NCBI GenBank assembly: GCA_022571365.1
Contig: JACZXZ010000010.1
Coordinates: 1-45,006, forward strand
Direction of reading: 5' to 3'
DNA length: 45,006 nucleotides
DNA from: Pseudomonadota bacterium
GTDB taxonomy: Bacteria > Pseudomonadota > Alphaproteobacteria > G022571365
Positions 29,848-37,570 of this stretch are shown here, piece by piece (the first letter of the stretch is position 1; each line of letters opens with the position of its first letter). The translations under genes and the position numbers were made by a program. The notes below the pieces were generated by a model. The model was given only the letters and a program-made list of their open reading frames with translations. It did not search any database and was not told the DNA's origin.

Positions 29848-30372
29848 TTACTCCTTCCTTGCTTCGCCGAAGCGAAGCCTTGGCTTCGCGAAGGCAAGCA
29901 CATATGTGCGGTAGTTGAAAATGAATTGGGCGGCCGTTCCGCCGCCCTTGGCTGTGTTGTAGTGATCCTTCCAGTATCGGCCCAGGCCGTCGATGTTCTC
30001 AGGCGGCGGGAGCGGCTCCGGCACCCGCCAGTAGATCAGCCGCGCCACCGCCGTAGCATAGCCTAGGTTCCAGGTCAGCTGTCCGACCCGATCGCCGGCC
30101 GGTGCCATCAACCCTTCGACAATCTCCGCACACCTCGGATGGCGGCTCAGAAAGTTGTCCCAGACATCAAGGGCGGTTGCGGGTTCTATTTGGTAGACGG
30201 AAAGGGCGATGCCGCCGTGCATTTGTCGCAGATGCCGAAGGCCGGACTCTTGAAGGGCGGTTCCGATCAGCAGGTTCTCCGCCGCCTCTGTCCATAGACG
30301 CCGATCCCAATTCTGCAAGTGGATCAGAGATGGCCGGACGACGAGCTCGCGGAAGTCACCTACGTCCAGCAT
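29848..30372 (-). CDS. Lysozyme-fold endolysin (muramidase or transglycosylase)
   Basis: The 174-residue protein (ATG 30372 start) has the lysozyme-like pattern TALQESGLRHLRQ with the probable catalytic Glu42, then YQIEPATALDVWDNFL and WNLGYATAVARLIYWRVP. It lacks a signal peptide, so export would depend on a holin, consistent with the holin-like gene next to it. A longer form starting at ATG 30432 would overlap the next gene by 22 bp. The substrate is inferred to be peptidoglycan from the fold and the neighbours. Confidence 0.72.
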   Translation of the reverse strand: MLDVGDFRELVVRPSLIHLQNWDRRLWTEAAENLLIGTALQESGLRHLRQMHGGIALSVYQIEPATALDVWDNFLSRHPRCAEIVEGLMAPAGDRVGQLTWNLGYATAVARLIYWRVPEPLPPPENIDGLGRYWKDHYNTAKGGGTAAQFIFNYRTYVLAFAKPRLRFGEARKE

Positions 30373-30410
30373 GGTCCTGCATTCGGTCCTTGCGGCGCCA
30401 AGTGCCGCTC

Positions 30411-30680
30411 TCAATGGTTGCCATGCCCCCAAAGCACGGCCCAGAAGGCGGCTAGCGCCCCGGTGATAACCAGTCCGATCACCGTGGTCACGATGGTCAG
30501 CCGCGCCTTGGTCCCAATCTTGCCCTCAAGGAGACGGCGCTTCCGCAGCCAGGCGAAGTCTTGCTGGACCTCGATGATGCTGTCGGACCCGGACATATCT
30601 ACTCCGAGCTTGGTGAAGGTCTCCTGGACCGCGCACCGGGCCGCCTCGCGGGCGACGCGCTTGACTTCCTGCTCGGTCAT
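30411..30680 (-). CDS. Small phage membrane protein, one C-terminal TM helix
   Basis: The 89-residue protein opens TEQEVKRVAREAARCAVQET and continues with a charged helical region, then a single hydrophobic helix (TIVTTVIGLVITGALAAFWA). This pattern is frequent in phage lysis cassettes. It overlaps the protease gene by 4 bp and lies before the endolysin, so a holin or accessory role is likely; its name is not known to me. Confidence 0.7.
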   Translation of the reverse strand: MTEQEVKRVAREAARCAVQETFTKLGVDMSGSDSIIEVQQDFAWLRKRRLLEGKIGTKARLTIVTTVIGLVITGALAAFWAVLWGHGNH

Positions 30681-31360
30681 CCCGTCCTCCGCAGTGGAAC
30701 GGAGGATGGAGACATGAGCCCCGTCTCGCAGATGGCGGTTGCCCGCAGCATGGCGGCGAATCCTGTCGGGCGGACTCCATCGCGTACCCAGAACTGCACC
30801 ATCCCGATTACTTGTCCCGCGTGGTCAAACACAGGCGCTCCACTCATGCCGCCCGCTACGCTCAGCTGCACCACCGCCTGGCTGCGACTAAAGCCGGGTC
30901 TCGGCTGGGGTATGCTCAGAGTTGCCACATAGCCGAAGGAAGAGACCCAGAGCAGCCGAGCCGGATGGCCGACGGCCACGATGGGCTGGCCTGTTCGGAT
31001 CGGGCCGCAGGAAAGCGACGCGGCGGCATAGCCAGGCGGCACCGAGACCGAAACAACTGCAATGTCTAAACGCGGGTTCGCCCAGGTTACGGCCCCCCCA
31101 AGAACCTCTCCATCTCTGAACAGAACGGAGACGGTCGACCCAAGCGCCCCGCCCTGCATCTCCCCGTGCGCAACGGTGATGACCCTGCCTTCATCGAGCA
31201 CCCATCCGGTAACGAAGCGCCCGGTGGCGCGCTGTATGTAGACTACGCTTCGGGAGAGAGCCTCGACATCGGGTCTTTGGACCTGCGTTTGGCATCCCGC
31301 CAGCAATAAAAACGCCGCCACAAGGGCGACGGCCAAGAGGCAACCAAGGAGTCGAAGCAT
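30677..31360 (-). CDS. Lipoprotein trypsin-like serine protease, phage-encoded
   Basis: The 227-residue protein has a lipobox (LLLAGC, Cys23) and a chymotrypsin-fold protease. A complete triad can be placed: His65 in VITVAHG, Asp99 in RLDIAVV and Ser173 in GGMSGAPVFD. It lacks a PDZ domain, so it is not a DegP homologue. Anchored in the periplasm, it could act on host or phage envelope proteins, for example during lysis or exclusion. It is unusual to find one between a tail-fibre chaperone and a lysis cluster. The start is next to the upstream gene's stop. Confidence 0.8.
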   Translation of the reverse strand: MLRLLGCLLAVALVAAFLLLAGCQTQVQRPDVEALSRSVVYIQRATGRFVTGWVLDEGRVITVAHGEMQGGALGSTVSVLFRDGEVLGGAVTWANPRLDIAVVSVSVPPGYAAASLSCGPIRTGQPIVAVGHPARLLWVSSFGYVATLSIPQPRPGFSRSQAVVQLSVAGGMSGAPVFDHAGQVIGMVQFWVRDGVRPTGFAAMLRATAICETGLMSPSSVPLRRTG

Positions 31361-31720
31361 TTACACTGGCCTTCCCGCGATGCGGCCAGCCCTACCGGCT
31401 TGGCCCCTCATGGCGTCGAGCATATCGTTGAGCGCCGTCACAACATCGGCCACGGTCGAGACGTTCGAGAGCCTCGCCTTGACCTCCGCCAGCGCCGCGT
31501 CCAGCTCAGCGCCGGGGTCTTTTAACGCCTCTACCTGCAACGCATCCGCCTCGGCCTGAACCGCGTCGAGATCGGCTTGGTTGGGCTTCGGCCCAAGCTT
31601 AGCGGTGTTCCAGACCTCGATGACCGGCCCCTGCCCGTCGCTGTTGTCAACGAGCAGGAAATCGCTCTCGACAGGTGTGATACTGCGGGCTTCAAGGATT
31701 GCGATGATGTTCCAATACAT
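31361..31720 (-). CDS. Tail fibre chaperone-like protein (XkdW-type)
   Basis: The 119-residue protein has VIEVWNTAKLGPKPNQADLD near residue 33, a pattern shared with XkdW and tail-fibre assembly proteins that act on the preceding fibre. A long helical region follows. It is encoded directly downstream of the tail fibre gene with no gap, which supports a fibre-folding role. Confidence 0.65.
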   Translation of the reverse strand: MYWNIIAILEARSITPVESDFLLVDNSDGQGPVIEVWNTAKLGPKPNQADLDAVQAEADALQVEALKDPGAELDAALAEVKARLSNVSTVADVVTALNDMLDAMRGQAGRAGRIAGRPV

Positions 31721-33451
31721 CTAGGTGGCTCCTATGCGGAAGACTTGGAAGAAAGTCTGGTTGTTGCCGCCGTAGATACTGCGGTCTGAGCCGTGGGTGT
31801 GGTACGTGAAGTGCTCCAGGTAATCAGTGGAGCCGTTCATATTGACTAGCACGACGGCAAGAGTAGGACCTTCGCCCGTAGCGCCCATGTAGTGCTGCAT
31901 ATTGGCATCTATAGCGCCGTTCCTCTTGATCCGGCTGTCCAACCGTTTACCGCTGGCAAGGCCGAGGATCGACACCGCAGCTATGACGAGGTAGAGCCCA
32001 GCCTTTGTCGGCGTGTAGCGGAAGTTCGTCGTCGGGTCATAGTCGCCACGCGGGTCGGAGACTTCGTTGCTGTGTTGTACTTTCGTCTCGGTGGCGTGGG
32101 CAACGCCGGTTTGATCGGCCCCGCCTCGGTTGGCTCGGAAATAGTATGGCAGAACGTCGCCAACATTCGTGATCTGCGAGCCGTCCGCTGCCGGATAGCC
32201 GGTGGCGTCCATCTGTGGCACGTCCCCATCGGCAACGCCGACGTTCTCGACCGCAGCCGTGCCGAGGCCCAGGTTCGTGCGCGCGGTGGGCACGTCCGCC
32301 ACGTCCGACAGGTTGTTGGCGGCGAGCAAGTCACCTGTTCCTGTGCCGTCGTCGCCCGAACGTATGAAGTGGATAAAGACCTTGTCGGTGTCAGTAAGGG
32401 AGCCGTTACCGGCGACATGAGCAACCGGAATTTGCAGCCAGATGCCGTTGTCAGTGATGGCCCCGTTGATGGAATAGATAACGAAGGTGGCGGGCGTGCC
32501 GCTTAGGCGAATGACGATAGTGCCACGGGGACTATGGTTGCTGTCGTCCCAGGTGACGATGAAGGCCGAAACATCGGGGTTGCCTACGTCGGCTATCTTG
32601 GCCGAAATGGCGATCTGAGTAACAGCCGACAGGGTTGCGTTGTTGAGCCTGACATCGCCCGTGCCAGGGTCGCCCATGCTGACGGAGCTATCGAACAGCC
32701 ACTTGTAGGCCACCGCGCCTGCCGCTGCCTCGGCATCTGTCTTGCTGGTAGCCGCATTTGTCTCTGAGGACGCCGCAGCCGACTCCGAGGATGCAGCCGC
32801 TGTAGCTGAAGCTGCCGCAGCTGACTCCGAGGATGAAGCCGCTGTAGCTGAAGCTGCCGCAGCCGATTCCGAGGAGGCAGCCGCTGACTCCGAGGATGCA
32901 GCCGCTGACTCCGAGGATGCAGCCGCGTCTGCCGCAGCTTGGGTGGCTGGATTAACAGCATCGGGATCACCGGCAGTTAATTGGAGAGCAGTCCCTCCGG
33001 CGTTCCACTTGAAGCCCTTGTCGGCCCCAGGCTCCGGGAAGTCGATGTTCGAGAGTGCCGAGGTTGCCTTCAGCTTGACGGTCCGGTCGATCTGTTCCTG
33101 AAGTTGCTGGTCAGCCATCGTGCCGCGATCCAGCGCATCCTCGTGGGACTGGGCCGGAAATTGTCCGCCCTCGGGGTAGTCGGTCCCCTGCGTCAAGGGC
33201 ACCACCCGCTTGATGGTGAGTTTCTCGCCGGTGGCCGGCGCCGTGGTCGCCGTCAAAGTGCCACCAGAGGGGTTGCCGGCGCCCGTCAGGGTATAATCGG
33301 TGCCCTCCACCCAGGTCGTCTCGGCGCCTTGTCCGTCCCTGAGAATCGCCGTGATGTCGGCATTGGCCTGGAACAGGAACGGCACCGAGAATACGGTCGT
33401 CGAGCCGTCGCCAGCGTAGGAAACCTTGTTCTGAGCCGATGAAACGGTCAT
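31721..33451 (-). CDS. Tail fibre with T7-like N terminus and C1q-like tip
   Basis: The 576-residue fibre has a T7 gp17-like attachment domain (NKVSYAGDGSTTVFSVPFLF), a Ser/Ala/Glu linker (about 175-240) built of ASSESAA-type repeats, an NNLSDVADVPTARTNLGLGT segment and a C-terminal jelly-roll of C1q/TNF type (YDPTTNFRYTPTKAGLYLV, IKRNGAI, FFQVFRIG) as the probable receptor-binding tip. The upstream terminator at 33471-33494 suggests that the fibre and the following genes are under separate control from the capsid genes. Confidence 0.88.
   Translation of the reverse strand: MTVSSAQNKVSYAGDGSTTVFSVPFLFQANADITAILRDGQGAETTWVEGTDYTLTGAGNPSGGTLTATTAPATGEKLTIKRVVPLTQGTDYPEGGQFPAQSHEDALDRGTMADQQLQEQIDRTVKLKATSALSNIDFPEPGADKGFKWNAGGTALQLTAGDPDAVNPATQAAADAAASSESAAASSESAAASSESAAAASATAASSSESAAAASATAAASSESAAASSETNAATSKTDAEAAAGAVAYKWLFDSSVSMGDPGTGDVRLNNATLSAVTQIAISAKIADVGNPDVSAFIVTWDDSNHSPRGTIVIRLSGTPATFVIYSINGAITDNGIWLQIPVAHVAGNGSLTDTDKVFIHFIRSGDDGTGTGDLLAANNLSDVADVPTARTNLGLGTAAVENVGVADGDVPQMDATGYPAADGSQITNVGDVLPYYFRANRGGADQTGVAHATETKVQHSNEVSDPRGDYDPTTNFRYTPTKAGLYLVIAAVSILGLASGKRLDSRIKRNGAIDANMQHYMGATGEGPTLAVVLVNMNGSTDYLEHFTYHTHGSDRSIYGGNNQTFFQVFRIGAT
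32757..32935. repeat. Degenerate tandem repeats in the tail fibre linker
   Basis: In the plus reading, gactccgaggatgcagccgc-like units recur about seven times with small variations, alternating with gctgtagctgaagctgccgc-like ones. They encode the Ser/Ala/Glu linker of the fibre. Such repeats can expand or shrink and change the fibre length. Confidence 0.85.
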
Positions 33452-33470
33452 CTCATGCCCTCATCTCAAC

Positions 33471-33494
33471 AAAAATCCGCCCATGTGGGCGGAT
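33471..33494 (-). terminator. Intrinsic terminator upstream of the tail fibre gene
   Basis: The stem atccgccca/tgggcggat (33475-33483 with 33486-33494) is followed in minus reading by five T residues. Confidence 0.85.
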
Positions 33495-33886
33495 CTACTT
33501 GAATCCAGGGCGATCTCTGAAGAACCGCCCGCTCACCCGATTTTGCCGAAGCGCATTCCGCTCAGGCGTTTGCAGTCAGCGAGAAACCCTGCTGGATACC
33601 AATGCTGACGCGTGGCGCATCGCACGAAAGCAGCAAGTTTCGGTTCCATACGCCGGGCCGGACCTCGCCTCCTCAGCGGTATAAATCGATAACGATCCGC
33701 TACGGACGGCGGCGACGGCGTCTCGAACCTCTAAGTGCCCGCCACCGCATCACGTAATCCGGGGCACATGGTGGCCCTTCAGGGCCAAGAATTACTGCCA
33801 TTCAGACCAACTCCAGAAGCTCGCGCCGATCTCGGGCTACCGGGCGACTGGAAGTTGGGTGGCTACCGCAGTTTTAATATTTATAA

Positions 33887-33926
33887 TCAAAAGAATGCGC
33901 CCTGCGGGGCGTTTCCCACAGGGCGC
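33887..33926 (-). terminator. Terminator after the decoration-like gene
   Basis: In minus reading, gcgccctg and cagggcgc (33919-33926 and 33897-33904) pair around a 14-base loop, with attcttttgatt downstream. It lies 20 bp after the stop at 33946. Confidence 0.75.
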
Positions 33927-33945
33927 TAAGTTCAAAATGATTCGA

Positions 33946-34308
33946 TTAGGCCGCTGACGAAATGCCGATGGCCTCAAGCGCGTCGATGATTGCATTGATC
34001 GCCGTACGCGCCTCGGAATCAACGGTGGCACCACCGGACGGATCGTTGATCTTCGCCTGCTGCACCCAGCCCGTGGTGTATGACACCGTGACGGTCGTGC
34101 CGTCATTCGCCGAGACTCGAACTAAGGCGACGGCATCGCCACTGTCGCGAACAACAATGAGATCGCCGACGCGCAACTCATCGACTGCGTTGTCGAAGTA
34201 GTTGGCCGCCGTGATCGCCGACACCGCGTCTGCGGTTGACTTATACTGCCAAAGCTGGAAGGCGTTGGCAGTAGAAAGCAGAGAGAGATTACTCGCACTA
34301 AATGCCAT
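33946..34308 (-). CDS. Capsid-associated (decoration-like) protein
   Basis: The 120-residue protein follows the capsid gene by 13 bp. It opens MAFSASNLSLLSTANAFQLW, then YKSTADA and an LRVGDLIVV strand, with a helical C-terminal DSEARTAINAIIDALEAIG. Short proteins of this kind accompany podovirus capsid genes and are regarded as head decoration or stabilising proteins. The 40750-41196 product shares part of this layout. Function is inferred from the neighbour. Confidence 0.65.
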   Translation of the reverse strand: MAFSASNLSLLSTANAFQLWQYKSTADAVSAITAANYFDNAVDELRVGDLIVVRDSGDAVALVRVSANDGTTVTVSYTTGWVQQAKINDPSGGATVDSEARTAINAIIDALEAIGISSAA

Positions 34309-34321
34309 GATTTAGCCCTCC

Positions 34322-35137
34322 TTACTCTTGGCAGTCGATACGCACCACTCCGTTGGAATCGATCAGGCACGCGCCCATCGACATCCTATTGGTGATGCGA
34401 TGCATCTGCTTCTCGCCGTTCCACCAGATGTCGGAAGTGATGTCCTCACCGATGGCGTGGCCCAAAGCCGACTTGTGATACCATAGGCACTGCCGGTCGT
34501 TGCCGACCTTGGTGAGCCCGGAGTGCGGCATCCAGAGCGTGCCGAGCCAGATCTTGGCCTGGACGCCCTTCCACGGCAGCTTGTCGTCGCCGACATAATC
34601 CGCGTTCTTGAACTCCGGGATATCCAAGAGCTCGGTCCACTGCTTCCAACCGACGAAAGCAAAACGGTTGCCGTCGTCCGGCACGTCGTTGTCGCCAAGG
34701 GTTTCCAAAGCGCTAAGCGCCTTGGTCTTGGTGAAGCCGGCGCCGCCTGCGGCCACGGTGGTCGTGGTGGTGACCGCTGCATCAATGAGAAGCTGGTCGG
34801 TCTGACGGCCCAGCGCGAACGCACCCGACTGGACGATGGCGCGACGCTCGTCGTGCTGAAGCTTCAGCTCGTCGAGCTTGTCGACGTCGTCCGCCGCATA
34901 GTGGTCGGAAAGTGTACAGGTGATCGGTGTGTGGTCCAGGTTCATGGTCGGCACGTTACCGTGGCGAGTTTTGGTCGTGGCCACCCCAGTGCCGATCTTC
35001 TGGAACGTGGTCGATTCACCCTTGATGTTGTTCTTCGTACGCACAGTATTGCGAAGCTTGGAGCCTATGCGCTGGTACTCCATATGCACCTCGCTCTCAT
35101 ACTGGCGCTTGAAGCTTAGTGATACGCTCGTAGACAT
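34322..35137 (-). CDS. Major capsid protein
   Basis: The 271-residue protein has features of podoviral major capsid proteins with an HK97-like fold: an N-terminal arm with KRQYESEVHMEYQRIGSKLR, a central MNLDHTPITCTLSDHYAAD region, and the C-terminal GLTKVGNDRQCLWYHKSALG. It follows the scaffold gene and precedes the decoration-like gene, the standard order for the head module. No protease motif or delta domain is seen at the N terminus. Confidence 0.82.
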   Translation of the reverse strand: MSTSVSLSFKRQYESEVHMEYQRIGSKLRNTVRTKNNIKGESTTFQKIGTGVATTKTRHGNVPTMNLDHTPITCTLSDHYAADDVDKLDELKLQHDERRAIVQSGAFALGRQTDQLLIDAAVTTTTTVAAGGAGFTKTKALSALETLGDNDVPDDGNRFAFVGWKQWTELLDIPEFKNADYVGDDKLPWKGVQAKIWLGTLWMPHSGLTKVGNDRQCLWYHKSALGHAIGEDITSDIWWNGEKQMHRITNRMSMGACLIDSNGVVRIDCQE

Positions 35138-35355
35138 GTTGTCCTCGCTTGGTTGGTCCGTTTCTTACGGCAAGGCAGCCCGTTCGGTTGTCCTTGGATG
35201 GAAGGGCCTCATCGAACCCGCCAAGCGGCACTCGGGGCCAGCGAGGGTTATCCTTCGCGCCGCGGTGATGAAATCACCAAACAAATAAGAAGCCTTCAAC
35301 CTTCAGCCCTCGCAAACTCGAACCTGACCGCCGAAAGCTGAGCGCTGAACGCCAG

Positions 35356-36204
35356 TCACGTGGGCCGATCGGCCGGGGCGGTACCGTAAAGCCTGTCGTT
35401 AATGTCCCTGACTTCGGCCTGCACCGCCGGGTTGGTCCAGTAATCGCCGCGATTCTGCAGCTCCTTGAGCCGCTCTTCCAGCGTCTGGCGGGTCTGGTCG
35501 TCCGGCGCGCCGACATGCAGCTCATGCTCGCCTGTCGTCCGGCCGATCCGGGCCAACGCCTTGACAAACAGAGGATGGCTGCCGACAGGCGTGCCGTCGG
35601 CGAGGGTCAACACGCGCACCGTTCCCTTATCCGCGCCGAAATATTCATGGAAGGCACGCTCGGCATAGTCCAGGTTTTTGTCATAGTCGGCGCCCCACTC
35701 CCGGCGCAGCGCGGTTGTAGCTTCCGCTACGGCCTCCTTATCGGCATTGACCCGCTGCTCGGCCGCAGCCAGCGTAAACTCGTTAAAGCCGCCAAACAGG
35801 ATCGCTGCCTGGGTGTTGTTAAGGCCGGCCTTGTGGAACCACGTCCGGCCTGCTTTCTCGAGCTCCTCACTGTACTCAAGGCCATCCGGCAGCTCCGGGC
35901 GTTTAAGGTCATAGCCATCAGCCGTGGCTGGCCGGCCGAGACGTGTATAAAACTCGTCTATATGCTCCTCGCTGGCGTCTTCGGCCAGAGGGTTGATCGC
36001 GCTACCTAGCTTCCTTTGGAGTTCGGCATAGGATTTCACCACATCGGCCGGGGAGGTGAACTTCTCGGCCATCGTGCGATACTCTTCCGGCAAAGCTTCA
36101 CGCCAGTTGACCGGCCCAGCCGGCTGACGCGCTTGCCCATCCGCCGGGCTAAGGTCGTTTTCGGAGCTCAGGTTCGAATTATTCGATCCCTTCGAGTTCG
36201 CCAT
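35356..36204 (-). CDS. Capsid scaffolding protein
   Basis: The 282-residue protein is acidic, helical and rich in Ala/Glu. It has VNWREALPEEYRTMAEKFTS at about residue 32 and AAAEQRVNADKEAVAEATTALRREWG in the middle, typical of scaffold proteins that direct procapsid assembly and are then lost. Its place directly before the major capsid gene agrees. The start ATG lies 3 bp after the stop of the broken gene 36208-36621. Confidence 0.8.
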   Translation of the reverse strand: MANSKGSNNSNLSSENDLSPADGQARQPAGPVNWREALPEEYRTMAEKFTSPADVVKSYAELQRKLGSAINPLAEDASEEHIDEFYTRLGRPATADGYDLKRPELPDGLEYSEELEKAGRTWFHKAGLNNTQAAILFGGFNEFTLAAAEQRVNADKEAVAEATTALRREWGADYDKNLDYAERAFHEYFGADKGTVRVLTLADGTPVGSHPLFVKALARIGRTTGEHELHVGAPDDQTRQTLEERLKELQNRGDYWTNPAVQAEVRDINDRLYGTAPADRPT

Positions 36205-36207
36205 GAT

Positions 36208-36621
36208 CTACTCCTCTATTAGATCCTCGAATTCAGCCGCCGCAGCCAGAGCCGGATTGGTGACCTTGCCGAGCAGCTCGGCGGCGCCCTTCTGTACCTA
36301 TGGTTCTGGCTCCGGAGCCCGGGGAGATGGCGGGTCTTTAGCCGCTCCGGAACGATGCTGTGGCGCCCACAAACCGGGCGGCGCGCCGCCCGAGACTCCC
36401 CTCCGCCGGGAATTGAGAGAGCTCCGTCAGCATCGCCGCAAAGGCCTCCTCCACCGTCTGCCGGTGCTCGGAGTCCTTGGGATCGAGGGCCTTGCGTTCA
36501 CCTGTTTCTCGTAGATGATTCTGTCGGTTTTAGGCTTTTCCCGAATGTGCGCAGTCACCTTGTCGGGACCGGTTGGAACCGGAAAAACGCTGGGCAGGAC
36601 CTCAGCCCCGGTGATGGGCGT
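36208..36621 (-). pseudogene. Frameshifted phage gene upstream of scaffold
   Basis: Three reading frames each carry a protein-like block on the minus strand: GAEVLPSVFPVPTGPDKVTA and HIREKPKTDRIIYEKQVNAR in one, RKALDPKDSEHRQTVEEAFA and AMLTELSQFPAEGSLGRRAA in another, and GAAELLGKVTNPALAAAAEF then EDLIEE-stop in the third. The blocks join end to end, so one gene was broken by at least two frameshifts. The position before scaffold is where a portal gene normally sits, but the blocks do not look like a portal to me. Confidence 0.65.
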
Positions 36622-36677
36622 TCACTCTGGCTTCGCAGCGGGCCTATTCTGCCCGTGCCCGGAATATGGGGCATGTC

Positions 36678-37136
36678 TTAACTCTCAAACCTCTCGGCGA
36701 TTCTTGACGCCCCACTAAGAAGCGACTCACCCGCACCGATGAAGCCCGCAGTCCTGCTGAACTGCCCGCGCATCCGCTGAAGGATGGCTTCCCGCCTGAG
36801 CCGCGCAGCCGTAATATCGCCGCCCGCTCGGATCGTAAGCGCCTCAAGCTCCGCCTGTGCCGCCGTCTCCACCTGAAGCAGAAGCGGGGAGCCCTCGGCA
36901 ACCCTGACCCCCGCCTTGGCGAGAAGCGTCCGCTGCTTGCCTCCTAGCCGCGCAGCGTCCCTGCGGAATTGAGCTTCTTGAATCGCCGCGCGCTGGCGCG
37001 CGAACGCGGCCTGCTGGTGCAGGACTCGACTCTGGAACGCCGCCTGCGCCGCAGCAGCTTGACCCGCCTGAATTTGGCCAATAGCGCTTATACCAGAGGA
37101 CACCGCCCCAATAATGGCAAGTTCTGTGCCCGTCAT
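36678..37136 (-). CDS. T7 gp14-like internal virion protein
   Basis: The 152-residue protein has a glycine-rich hydrophobic start (LAIIGAVSSGISAIGQIQAG), then long Ala/Gln/Arg helices (AFARQRAAIQEAQFRRDAAR), LLAKAGVRVAEGSPLLLQ and ITAARLRREAILQR. This matches the gp14-type internal core or ejection proteins of T7-like phages. The ATG 37136 overlaps the stop of the gp13-like gene (ATGA). Upstream in-frame residues belong to the neighbour's shadow. Confidence 0.72.
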   Translation of the reverse strand: MTGTELAIIGAVSSGISAIGQIQAGQAAAAQAAFQSRVLHQQAAFARQRAAIQEAQFRRDAARLGGKQRTLLAKAGVRVAEGSPLLLQVETAAQAELEALTIRAGGDITAARLRREAILQRMRGQFSRTAGFIGAGESLLSGASRIAERFES

Positions 37137-37570
37137 CGCACATAACCTAGATAGGTTTGCCCCCCGCCATTGGCCTTGACCACGCCATTGGGGCGGAACC
37201 CAAGCCGCTCGGCGAAACGTCGGCCGGTCATATCTTCCGCACATACCGAAATATGAACCGTGCCGAACTCGGGCAATTTCATTACCTTGTCGAGTGCCCG
37301 TTTGATCGTTCGAAACATGAAAACCGGCCTCCTTCTCATATGGTCCGATGCAATGACCCACGCATGCGCGACGTTGTTCTGATCCAGGATTAGACCTGCC
37401 GCGCCAAGCACTCGGCCATCATGAATCGCCGTCCCGCCGAAGCCAGTTGGGCCAACCCGCCTGGACATCTCAAGCAGCCGCTCAATACCAAGAGTGCGTC
37501 GCTCGATCTCGCCCGGTTCCAGCATCGCCAGATGCCGCCACTCGAAGGGAACGATCTCAAAAGCCATCAT
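37133..37570 (-). CDS. T7 gp13-like protein (GNAT-fold, DUF2833-type)
   Basis: The 145-residue protein shows a GNAT-like pattern: AFEIVPFEWRHLAML, GTAIHDGRVLGAAGLIL, AWVIASDHMRRRPVFMF, and VHISVCAEDMTGRRFAERLG with the typical GFRPNG. The gp13-like proteins of T7-related phages have this fold and serve virion assembly, not acetylation. It overlaps the tail tubular B stop by 4 bp and the next gene's start by 4 bp, so all three are translationally coupled. Confidence 0.7.
   Translation of the reverse strand: MMAFEIVPFEWRHLAMLEPGEIERRTLGIERLLEMSRRVGPTGFGGTAIHDGRVLGAAGLILDQNNVAHAWVIASDHMRRRPVFMFRTIKRALDKVMKLPEFGTVHISVCAEDMTGRRFAERLGFRPNGVVKANGGGQTYLGYVR

Larger units (their letters stand above)
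33452..33945. other. 494-bp gap before the tail fibre: two terminators and possible regulatory RNA
   Basis: This gap on the minus strand has a terminator at each end and an additional hairpin tggccc-ttc-agggcca at 33772-33787. An AT-rich segment at 33870-33896 (attataaatatt in minus reading) could hold a promoter. One short frame, 33533-33649 (38 codons, starting MEPKLAAFVRC), has a GAGG stretch ahead of it but no known relative. I cannot tell whether it is coding. Confidence 0.5.

Noticed and set aside
32757-32935. CRISPR-like regular repeats
   Set aside because: They encode the Ala/Ser/Glu linker of the tail fibre in frame, with no unique spacers of constant length.
33772-33787. Perfect short hairpin tggccc-ttc-agggcca as a terminator
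   Set aside because: No T tract follows on either strand.
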